In this document: piece by piece, positions 1-5,520 of the stretch
Layout: each line of letters begins with the position of its first letter
How positions within the stretch are numbered: the stretch's first letter is position 1
Assembly (NCBI GenBank): GCA_947628195.1
Contig: CANQZB010000035.1
Location: forward strand, 1 to 8,659
Reading direction: 5' to 3'
DNA: 8,659 nucleotides
Source of the DNA: an uncultured Clostridia bacterium
Lineage (GTDB): Bacteria; Bacillota; Clostridia; Christensenellales; UBA1242
The notes under the pieces: generated by a model
Seen by the model: only the letters and a program-made list of their open reading frames with translations
Told to the model about the DNA's origin: nothing
The model's database searches: none
Program-made: the position numbers and the translations under genes

Positions 1-1
1 C

Positions 2-1849
2 AGTTTTATATCTTCTGGCTGTTGTAAGGCAAAGGTTGCCAAGGTGGGCGATGACAATTATATAAGCCAATTAAGCCAAAAGGCAAAGCAATTTAAGCAA
101 GCCAAAAGTGAACTTTTAACAAGTTTGCGCGCACTTATAAAAATAATTTCCATATTTATGGTGCCTATTGCAATAGTTATGCTTTACAACAATTATAACT
201 ATTATGTAGCCAACCCCGCGCAAGACTATCCCTTAATATATATGGTTATAACCAAAACGGCGGGTTGCATAATTGCCATGATCCCTGCCGGAATGTTCCT
301 TTTAACCTCGGTTGCGTTGGCGGTTAGCGTAATTCGTTTAAGCAAAAAGCGCACTCTGGTACAAGACCTTTACTGCATTGAAATGCTGGCGCGCACCAAC
401 GTGTTGTGCCTAGATAAAACCGGCACGCTAACAAGCGGAAGTATGAGCGTTAAAGATGTTGTTCTGCTAGGCAAGGAAACACTAAAAGATGTGGACAAAA
501 TTGTGGCAAGCATGGTTAACAGTTTTCACGATGCAAACCACACTGCGCTGGCACTAAAAGCATATTTTGGCAAGCCAACTTATTCGGCAGATAAATCCGT
601 TCCGTTTTCAAGCGAGCGCAAGTTTATGGGGTGCAGATTTAAAAGCGTGGGCAGTTTTAAACTTGGCGCTTATGAATATGTTATAGATAAGCCAACCGAT
701 GCAATTAAAAAGCAGGCGGAACATTATGCGTTAAGCGGATATAGGGTTTTGCTTTTAACGGAATGTGATAGCAATTTTACAAATGCGGGCAGTCGCCCCG
801 TTGCAATGATTTTATTGCAAGATAATATTAGAAAAGATGCTCCGCGCACAATAGAGTGGTTTAAAAACAACGGCGTGGATATAAAAATAATTTCTGGGGA
901 TAACCCAATTACAGTTAGCGAAGTTGCCCGCCGAGTTGGCGTGAATAATTATGATAAATACATCAGCCTGCAAGGGTTAACGCCAAATCAAGTTATGGAA
1001 GCGGCAGATAAATATTCAATATTTGGCCGTGTAAGCCCAGAACAAAAAGCCATTTTGGTTAAAGCACTTAAAGCGCAAGGCAAAACTGTTGCCATGACGG
1101 GCGATGGCGTTAACGACATTTTGGCGCTTAAAGAGGCAGATTGCTCTGTTGCCATTGCAGCGGGCAGTGATGCAGCGCGTAGCGTTAGCCAACTTGTGCT
1201 GTTAGATAGCAATTTCAGTTCCATGCCAAGCGTGGTTGCGGAAGGCAGGCAGGTTGTAAACAACATTCAAAAGTCCGCTTCGCTTTTCCTTATGAAAACA
1301 ATATTTGCAATTAGCATAGCCATATTTGTGCTGTGCATGCGCAAAACTTATCCGTTCAGCCCAATTCAATTTATTTTGCTGGAAACTTTGGTTATAGGCT
1401 TGCCTTCGTTCTGCCTTGCACTTCAACCTAACACCAAGCCAATTAAGGGCAAATTTATGCTTAATTTGGCAAAAAATTCACTCCCCGCCGGCGCGTGTAT
1501 GGTTGGCGTAACAATCGCCATGTATGTGTATCAAAGCATGACGGGCATTTCAACAGAAATTCTTGTTACAATGAGTTCTATTGCTATTCTTGTTGTGGGC
1601 TTTATTGCGCTGTTTAGAATGTGCAAACCTTTCAACTGGTTTAAAGCGTTTATGTATGTGGTGTGCCTAACAATAAGCATAACTTTAATTTTCACAATGC
1701 CAAACTTGTTTAAATATGTTCGATTTAGTTATTACGATTTACTATTCCTAATTGTGGTGTGCCAATTTGCCTACCCTGTTTATGTGTTCTTAATGAAGTT
1801 GTTTAATTACACTCCACCACAACAGAAGCAAGAAGTTGAAAAGAGTTAA
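2..1849 (+). CDS. P-type cation-transporting ATPase (HAD-IC family), 5'-truncated by window edge
   Basis: ATP-driven cation pump of the inner membrane. A GTG at 44 could be read as the start, but the frame is open back to base 2 and the upstream residues (SFISSGCCKAKVAKVG) match the end of the actuator domain of P-type ATPases, so the true start is outside the window. Numbering from the GTG: M3 about 32-50, M4 about 64-97 with PAGM at 81-84, phosphorylation motif DKTGTLT at 124-130 (Asp124), P-domain ISGDNP at 283-288, hinge TGDGVND at 352-358, then M5-M10 between about 414 and 586. M1, M2 and the TGES loop are missing with the 5' end. The nucleotide-binding KGA motif reads LGA, and M4 carries PAGM instead of the acidic PEGL of SERCA-type pumps. 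Overall it resembles the group containing mycobacterial CtpE, a proposed Ca2+ importer, but the ion cannot be assigned from sequence. Followed by a terminator at 1894-1920. Confidence 0.93.
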   Translation, partial: SFISSGCCKAKVAKVGDDNYISQLSQKAKQFKQAKSELLTSLRALIKIISIFMVPIAIVMLYNNYNYYVANPAQDYPLIYMVITKTAGCIIAMIPAGMFLLTSVALAVSVIRLSKKRTLVQDLYCIEMLARTNVLCLDKTGTLTSGSMSVKDVVLLGKETLKDVDKIVASMVNSFHDANHTALALKAYFGKPTYSADKSVPFSSERKFMGCRFKSVGSFKLGAYEYVIDKPTDAIKKQAEHYALSGYRVLLLTECDSNFTNAGSRPVAMILLQDNIRKDAPRTIEWFKNNGVDIKIISGDNPITVSEVARRVGVNNYDKYISLQGLTPNQVMEAADKYSIFGRVSPEQKAILVKALKAQGKTVAMTGDGVNDILALKEADCSVAIAAGSDAARSVSQLVLLDSNFSSMPSVVAEGRQVVNNIQKSASLFLMKTIFAISIAIFVLCMRKTYPFSPIQFILLETLVIGLPSFCLALQPNTKPIKGKFMLNLAKNSLPAGACMVGVTIAMYVYQSMTGISTEILVTMSSIAILVVGFIALFRMCKPFNWFKAFMYVVCLTISITLIFTMPNLFKYVRFSYYDLLFLIVVCQFAYPVYVFLMKLFNYTPPQQKQEVEKS

Positions 1850-2724
1850 ACTTCAATAATGTTGGAAATTGTATCGTTTTCCATTTCAAATTTAAAGATG
1901 CCTTGCAAGGCATCTTTTTTAAACAGCGCAAACACGTTCTGTTCAAGCGGATAATAGTAATTGAACTCCCCAAAAAATTTGGCAATGTTTTTTTCGTCTT
2001 GTTCCCGCATCTCTTTTTTCAATAAATTGTTGGCGTATTTCAAGTTGCCGGCAATAACGCAATCTAAAAACACAAATGCGGTAAACTCCGGCTTTAAATT
2101 TAATTCGTAATCGTCTAAATAAACAAGGTAGGTTTCTGCCTCGCTGTTAATTTTGCAAACTCGCCCGTGGTTAAGGGTATCGTAAAGCCTTGTTAAAAAA
2201 TACACCTCTTCCTCGCCCTTGTTAAGTTCGTCATAATAATCGCAATAAACAAGCGCATTTTTCTTAAAAATTGCCACTGCCGGCCTTTCGCCAGAAAAAT
2301 AAATGTAGATAAAATCTTTTTTGGTTTCGTAATGCGAATAGGTTAAATTAACATTCTCCAACTCCGCCAAAATTTCGCCATCAACCGAAATTGTTAATCT
2401 GTTAGAAATTGTTATAAAAAACTTAACATTTAATGCGGATATTTCATGCACTTGGAAGTCCACAAACGGCGCACAAAAAAGAAATATGTAACAATCGTTT
2501 AAATAATTAACTTTAACCACATTTTTTTGCTTGCCACCGTTAATGATGTTAAAAAAATTTATGTAAATTGGCGTGTTGGAAAAATATAGCGCGGTGTATT
2601 CATCCTTAACATCTGTTAATGTGTATTTTGCATTTTCAAAAATGGGTTTTTGGCAAAAACACGTAAACTTTGAAACCAAATAGTTCATATAAATATTTAT
2701 GCATCCAAAAAAATAATTTTGCAT
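1846..2724 (-). CDS. Hypothetical 292-aa protein, possible C-terminal NTF2-like domain
   Basis: Not recognised. It lies tail to tail with the ATPase; the two TAA stops interlock in the palindrome TTAA (1846-1849). The first about 205 residues alternate short hydrophobic and aromatic strands with polar turns, suggesting an all-beta fold. Residues about 212-292 (helix FVFLDCVIAGNLKYANNLL, then KFFGEFNYYYPL, then strands FALFKK and GIFKFE ending ISNIIEV) look like a cone-shaped NTF2/SnoaL-like domain; this is a pattern impression, not a proven match. No signal peptide or membrane segment is evident, so it is probably cytosolic. It is rich in Tyr, Phe and Asn. The start is uncertain: ATG at 2724 has no Shine-Dalgarno but has a TATAAT about 25 bases upstream; an in-frame ATG at 2688 (MNYLVSKF) is an alternative. 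It looks monocistronic, and no terminator was seen beyond its stop. Confidence 0.8.
   Translation of the reverse strand: MQNYFFGCINIYMNYLVSKFTCFCQKPIFENAKYTLTDVKDEYTALYFSNTPIYINFFNIINGGKQKNVVKVNYLNDCYIFLFCAPFVDFQVHEISALNVKFFITISNRLTISVDGEILAELENVNLTYSHYETKKDFIYIYFSGERPAVAIFKKNALVYCDYYDELNKGEEEVYFLTRLYDTLNHGRVCKINSEAETYLVYLDDYELNLKPEFTAFVFLDCVIAGNLKYANNLLKKEMREQDEKNIAKFFGEFNYYYPLEQNVFALFKKDALQGIFKFEMENDTISNIIEV
1894..1920 (+). terminator. Intrinsic terminator of the ATPase, inside the convergent gene
   Basis: A perfect 24-bp palindrome (1894-1917; half-site AAAGATGCCTTG) is followed by T to 1920, giving six T in a row (1915-1920) on the plus strand. As RNA this folds as GAUGCCU, loop UGCA, AGGCAUC with a U tail, a classical Rho-independent terminator for the ATPase, whose stop is about 45 bases upstream. 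The minus-strand side ends in only three T, so it is directional. The bases also encode KDALQGIF (residues 270-277) of the opposing 292-aa protein. Confidence 0.85.
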
Positions 2725-2727
2725 AAA

Positions 2728-2757
2728 TTGTTTGCGCTGTTAAGCACATATTATAAA
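2728..2757 (+). promoter_or_regulatory. Putative promoter for the 82-aa gene
   Basis: TTGTTT at 2728-2733, an 18-bp spacer and TATAAA at 2752-2757 make a moderate sigma-A-like promoter reading right, with a predicted leader of about 60 nt. Its -10 overlaps the opposite-strand TATAAT at 2750-2755, so the two divergent promoters would compete for the same base pairs. Confidence 0.4.
2750..2755 (-). promoter_or_regulatory. Putative -10 element (TATAAT) for the 292-aa gene
   Basis: The minus strand reads TATAAT at 2755-2750, a perfect -10 hexamer, 25 bases upstream of the ATG at 2724, giving a predicted leader of about 19 nt. No good -35 lies at the usual 16-18 bp spacing (the closest TTG-like hexamers are only 10-13 bp away), so the call rests on the -10 and its location in a divergent intergenic region. 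Confidence 0.45.
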
Positions 2758-2810
2758 AACACAAAAACCAACAAAATAGCACACATTCCGCATAATAATG
2801 AATTAAAAAA

Positions 2811-2815
2811 GGGGG
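2811..2815 (+). promoter_or_regulatory. Shine-Dalgarno of the 82-aa gene
   Basis: GGGGG within AAAGGGGGAAAA, 12 bases before the ATG at 2828. It decides the start, and it contrasts with the two genes downstream, which have none. Confidence 0.65.
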
Positions 2816-2827
2816 AAAATAATTTTT

Positions 2828-3076
2828 ATGAAAGATAAAAAAGATTGTAACATTTATGTTATGCCCCCAGCAATTACAGATGAGGATATAACCGCACTGT
2901 TTAACGGAATTATGGAAGTTGTTAAACATAAATTGGAGTTGGACGCAAAGGCAGAAATTATAAATTTAAATTTAACGCAAGAGCGTTTAATTAGCGAACT
3001 AAAAGCCAAAACAGCCGAATGCAACCGCCTAAAAAACGAAATTATTTATTTAAAAAGTAAATTAAATAATTTATAA
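2828..3076 (+). CDS. Hypothetical 82-aa protein with C-terminal coiled coil
   Basis: Not recognised. The N-terminal part (residues 1-35) has a charged start (MKDKKDCNIYVMPPAI) and an amphipathic helix (DEDITALFNGIMEVVKHKL). Residues about 45-81 show hydrophobic residues at heptad-like spacing (LTQERLISELKAKTAECNRL, then EIIYLKSKLNNL), predicting a coiled coil and hence oligomerisation or binding to a partner. No signal peptide or membrane segment, so probably cytosolic. The ATG is supported by a purine-rich AAAGGGGGAAAA (G run at 2811-2815), 12 bases upstream, the clearest Shine-Dalgarno of the rightward genes. It diverges from the 292-aa gene, and the next gene downstream has its own promoter. 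The in-frame ribosome site and coding-like composition argue that it is real despite its size. Confidence 0.75.
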   Translation: MKDKKDCNIYVMPPAITDEDITALFNGIMEVVKHKLELDAKAEIINLNLTQERLISELKAKTAECNRLKNEIIYLKSKLNNL

Positions 3077-3124
3077 TATTTTTTTGTTGAAATTAATTAA
3101 TTTTAAATATTCCAAAATTTCTTT

Positions 3125-3152
3125 TTGCTTTTTTAATAAATTGAGTTAAAAT
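3125..3152 (+). promoter_or_regulatory. Promoter of the XRE gene, predicted leaderless
   Basis: TTGCTT at 3125-3130, a 16-bp spacer and TAAAAT at 3147-3152. Transcription normally begins about 7 bases after the -10, which here is base 3159-3160, the first base of the ATG. No Shine-Dalgarno exists upstream, consistent with a leaderless mRNA. The -10 lies in the dyad TTAAAA-TAT-TTTTAA (3146-3160). Confidence 0.55.
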
Positions 3153-3159
3153 ATTTTTA

Positions 3160-3390
3160 ATGAATTTAGATGAGGCAATTAAATTAAGAATAAAGGAATT
3201 GGTTGTTGAAAAGAAAACGAATTTAAACAGCCTGTGTTTAATTTCCAACATAACACCCTCCACAATATTTGATTTTATAAACGGGCACACAAAAAGCCCA
3301 ACTATTGCAACAATTAAAAAATTATGTTTTGGGGCGGACATCAGTTTAAAGGAATTTTTTGATAGGGAATATTTCAATAACGCCGATTAA
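3160..3390 (+). CDS. XRE-family (Cro/CI-type) helix-turn-helix regulator, 76 aa
   Basis: Small one-domain DNA-binding protein. Residues 3-15 form helix 1 (LDEAIKLRIKELV). The HTH core spans about 21-47: helix 2 NLNSLCLISN, turn ITPS, recognition helix STIFDFINGHTKSP. TIATIKKLCFGADISLKEFF (48-67) is the usual last part of the domain, where TIxTIKKxCxGLxIxLxEFF is typical of Bacillota XRE proteins. The length of 76 aa matches the stand-alone class that lacks a sensor domain and often represses its own promoter. The ATG follows directly from the -10 element with no ribosome-binding site. The DAC-like gene begins 122 bases downstream with its own promoter, so the two are not clearly one operon, but this protein is a plausible regulator of that gene. 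The target is unknown. Confidence 0.9.
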   Translation: MNLDEAIKLRIKELVVEKKTNLNSLCLISNITPSTIFDFINGHTKSPTIATIKKLCFGADISLKEFFDREYFNNAD

Positions 3391-3413
3391 AAACAATAAA
3401 AAAATTTAAAAAT

Positions 3414-3467
3414 ACGCCAATTTTGCACTTTTTTGCGGGTTTAAAGGCGTTTTTTAAAAAATTTTTT
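3414..3467 (+). terminator. Probable terminator after the XRE gene, with a long loop
   Basis: ACGCC (3414-3418) pairs with GGCGT (3446-3450) around a 27-base loop that could form a minor GCA/TGC inner stem, followed by T at 3450-3455. Directly after comes A6 (3456-3461) then T6 (3462-3467), so the tract T6A6T6 could also fold. The long loop makes it weaker than the other terminators here, but the stem plus U tract sits where one is expected. Confidence 0.5.
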
Positions 3468-3475
3468 CAATTTAT

Positions 3476-3504
3476 TTGCAATTTTAAAAAAATATTGTTA
3501 TATT
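3476..3504 (+). promoter_or_regulatory. Strong extended -10 promoter of the DAC-like gene, near-leaderless
   Basis: TTGCAA at 3476-3481, exactly 17 bp, then TATATT at 3499-3504 preceded by TGT (extended -10, TG at 3496-3497). Predicted transcription start is 3511-3512, one or two bases before the ATG at 3513. No Shine-Dalgarno is present. The -10 is embedded in the dyad AAAATAT-TGTT-ATATTTT (3489-3506), a possible operator. Confidence 0.65.
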
Positions 3505-3506
3505 TT
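3489..3506. promoter_or_regulatory. AT-rich dyad over the -10, candidate operator
   Basis: AAAATAT (3489-3495) and ATATTTT (3500-3506) form a perfect 7-bp inverted repeat with a 4-bp spacer, covering the -10 of the DAC-like gene. A related dyad, TTAAAA-TAT-TTTTAA (3146-3160), covers the -10 and ATG of the XRE gene, and both contain AAAATATT or AAAATAT. XRE proteins bind dyads of this size. In DNA this AT-rich, chance is a real alternative. Confidence 0.25.
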
Positions 3507-3512
3507 AAATAA

Positions 3513-4772
3513 ATGGAAGAAATGATTTTTTTCGACAGCGCCAAGGATAATGTTACGCGGTTCTTTGATAGGGAGTTTCCAGATTTTCCGCCTCTTGTAA
3601 TGAGCCATTTTTTAAACGGGTTTAATGAAATTTTAAATTGGTCGGAAGAGGGGGAAACAATTAGGCCAAAATTGGTGTTTACAAACAACATAGAGGCCGT
3701 TGTAAAAGCCATTCCAAAATCTAACGCCATGACAGTTTTTGAAGATAAGGACGCCTCCAATTACAACAAAAGATTAAAATCCCTTTTGGCAATTACAAAG
3801 CCAGATTGGCTTGTGTTTGTTGAAATTAAAGAAAAGGGCATTACTTATGGTCTGTTGATGTCGTTTAGCAGTATTAAGGATAGAAACCTTCTGCGCGCGT
3901 TGGAAGAAAATGTTAGCCTTAAAGATAAACAGCCAAAAGTTTTTTGCATTGTTGCGCGCCCGCTTAATGTTTACACAATGCAACTGCATTCAGTTTCGGG
4001 AGAAAAATTAACTGTAAACTTTTCGCTAGATAAAACTAAATTCAGCCAATACACCACCGAAATTAAAAATTTTGTAGATGCAAGTTTTAGCAAACTGCGC
4101 ACCACCCCGCGCAAACTGCAAGATATGAAAAATATGTATTTAAATATTTTTTCAACCGTTATGAACGATGTGCACGGCACAATTTGCGTGGTTGTGGATA
4201 AAGATTATGTGGATACTGGCCTGTTTGAAGATGGCATTTGGCTAAAAGAGCCAATCAGTTTTAGCAAATTGTTTACGCAATCCAAAAGTTACAGCGAAAC
4301 AAAATTGCGCGTGTATAGCGACCTCTTTATTAGAATGGTCAACTTTGACGGCATAACCGTGCTGGATAACAAAGGCAGAATTTTAGCCTACAACGTGTTT
4401 GTTGAAACCAACAACAAAAAACTGGGTTACATTGTGGGCGGGGCAAGGAAGCGTGCTGCTTATTACATACTAAATTCTAAACGAAAAGGCATAGTTGGGG
4501 TGTTCTTTTTATCTCACGAAGGTGAGGTGTTTTATAGGGAACTTAAACCGCGTGAAAACAAATCTGTAATTAAATTAGAAACCGCCAAAGAGCCAGTTAA
4601 AGAAGCAGTAACAATTAAAGACGAGCCTAAAAAGGAAGTTCCAAAACTGGAAACAAAGCAAGAATTTAAAGAGAATGTTGAGCGCATTGCCGAAATAATT
4701 GAAGAAAAGATAGACGAAAACACAAATCAACTTTCGTTTGCGTTTGTTGAAGAAACCAAACCCAAAACTTAA
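3513..4772 (+). CDS. Divergent diadenylate-cyclase-like (DisA_N/DAC domain) protein with unknown N-terminal domain
   Basis: Residues about 215-345 follow the DAC fold that makes c-di-AMP from two ATP in DisA and CdaA: HGTICVVVD (221-229), helix before DGI (279-281), VLDNKGRILAYNVFV (283-297), GGARKRAAYYIL (309-320), then IVGVFFLSHEGEVFY (327-341). Canonical DGA appears as DGI and canonical RHR as RKR (312-314). Asp279 to Arg312 is 33 residues, the same spacing as Asp75 to Arg108 in Thermotoga DisA (from memory). Activity is therefore possible but uncertain. Residues 1 to about 205 are an unidentified alpha/beta domain, possibly a sensor. Residues 350-419 are Lys/Glu-rich and probably disordered or helical. 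There are no membrane segments, unlike CdaA, and no helix-hairpin-helix DNA-binding part as in DisA. The ATG has no Shine-Dalgarno; the promoter at 3476-3504 predicts a leaderless transcript. Ends at a bidirectional terminator. Alternative: a nucleotide-binding but catalytically dead receptor. Confidence 0.75.
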   Translation: MEEMIFFDSAKDNVTRFFDREFPDFPPLVMSHFLNGFNEILNWSEEGETIRPKLVFTNNIEAVVKAIPKSNAMTVFEDKDASNYNKRLKSLLAITKPDWLVFVEIKEKGITYGLLMSFSSIKDRNLLRALEENVSLKDKQPKVFCIVARPLNVYTMQLHSVSGEKLTVNFSLDKTKFSQYTTEIKNFVDASFSKLRTTPRKLQDMKNMYLNIFSTVMNDVHGTICVVVDKDYVDTGLFEDGIWLKEPISFSKLFTQSKSYSETKLRVYSDLFIRMVNFDGITVLDNKGRILAYNVFVETNNKKLGYIVGGARKRAAYYILNSKRKGIVGVFFLSHEGEVFYRELKPRENKSVIKLETAKEPVKEAVTIKDEPKKEVPKLETKQEFKENVERIAEIIEEKIDENTNQLSFAFVEETKPKT

Positions 4773-4801
4773 AAAAACGCCTTAACGGCGTTTATTTTTT
4801 T
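4771..4801. terminator. Bidirectional terminator between convergent genes
   Basis: AAACGCC (4775-4781) and GGCGTTT (4787-4793) form a 7-bp stem with loop TTAAC. On the plus strand it is followed by TATTTTTTT, and on the minus strand by seven T (the A run 4771-4777), so it can end both the DAC-like and the thioesterase transcripts. The thioesterase stop codon (4792-4794) lies within the hairpin. Confidence 0.9.
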
Positions 4802-5520
4802 GTGCTAATAATAACCCTAAAAATAGGCTTTTCTTGTGTTCTGCCTTCCACCACAAAACAATTTTTAATTTTTTGCTTGTAAATCTCAATAGCATCGCCC
4901 TCATGGCTTTCATTTAAAAAGTGAATTTCCCACTCTTTAATTTTCATGGCTTTAAGTTCGTCAACGCTAAACGCATCTAGCGCAAAAAAGTTATATTTTA
5001 AATTGTTGGTGTGGAAGTTTAGGTCAATATCCGTGGCGCGAACAGTTCGCGTGTAAACATATTGCGCTCGTTCGTCAGTTTTTAGGGTGGAAAATTCCAA
5101 ATTAACTTCGCGGGTATCCACCATTTCCATTTCTGGCCAGTTTATGCTGGAAGCCTTGCGAATTTTGTGCGTTTCATAATCCAAACAGCACCACTCGCTT
5201 TTTATTTTTGCCTTAATGCCAGATTTGGAACGAATTTCCCCGTTCCTTATAAAGCGAATTGCGCCGGGGGTCTGCGTCCACGTTTTAACGCGAAGCACTT
5301 CCCCCACGGTTATTTCGTTTTTTATTTGCATTTTTATTTTTGTTGTAACCCAAAACGCACTGCCTTGCTTTATCATGTTGGGGTGGTCCAACCCCAAAAC
5401 ATCTGCGTGGTTAAACGCCGTAATTTCAAAAAGCCTCATCATTTCCGTTATGGGCACGCGCTCGGTAAAGTCAATTTCCGTGGCGTCAACTGTCAACTTG
5501 TTTATATGTGCGTTTTTCAT
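4792..5520 (-). CDS. Acyl-ACP thioesterase (FatA/FatB-type, double hotdog)
   Basis: Cytosolic enzyme that hydrolyses fatty acyl-ACP to free fatty acid and ACP, ending chain growth in type II fatty acid synthesis. The 242-aa length fits bacterial members, which lack the plant transit peptide. First hotdog, residues about 10-130: helix EMMRLFEITAFNHADVLGLD, then SAFWVTTKIKMQI and GEVLRVKTWTQTPG. Second hotdog, about 150-240: RATDIDLNFHTNNLKY (161-176) carries the family motif DxNxHxxN with Asp166, Asn168 and His170 as the catalytic-site residues and Asn173 conserved; SHEGDAIEI (205-213) follows. The ATG overlaps the stop of the upstream surface-protein gene by one base (TAATG) and is preceded by GAGGA seven bases upstream, so it is translated as the second gene of an operon, probably by coupling. 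It ends in the bidirectional terminator. Substrate chain length is not predictable. Its pairing with a surface protein is unusual and may be only shared transcription. Confidence 0.93.
   Translation of the reverse strand: MKNAHINKLTVDATEIDFTERVPITEMMRLFEITAFNHADVLGLDHPNMIKQGSAFWVTTKIKMQIKNEITVGEVLRVKTWTQTPGAIRFIRNGEIRSKSGIKAKIKSEWCCLDYETHKIRKASSINWPEMEMVDTREVNLEFSTLKTDERAQYVYTRTVRATDIDLNFHTNNLKYNFFALDAFSVDELKAMKIKEWEIHFLNESHEGDAIEIYKQKIKNCFVVEGRTQEKPIFRVIISTKK

Noticed and set aside
988..1426. Two minus-strand open frames of 92 and 74 aa
   Set aside because: They lie fully inside the conserved P-domain and M5-M6 coding region of the ATPase; no ribosome site or family signal.
3058..3085. AT-only hairpin TAAATT-AAAT-AATTTA followed by a T run, as terminator of the 82-aa gene
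   Set aside because: The stem has no GC pair and overlaps the stop codon; too weak to call, though some termination there is possible.
3358..3574. Direct repeat TTTGATAGGGA at 3358-3368 and 3564-3574, both encoding part of FFDRE
   Set aside because: Eleven bases only, in the XRE tail where EFFD-type endings are usual for the family, and in the DAC-like N-terminus; best explained by chance.
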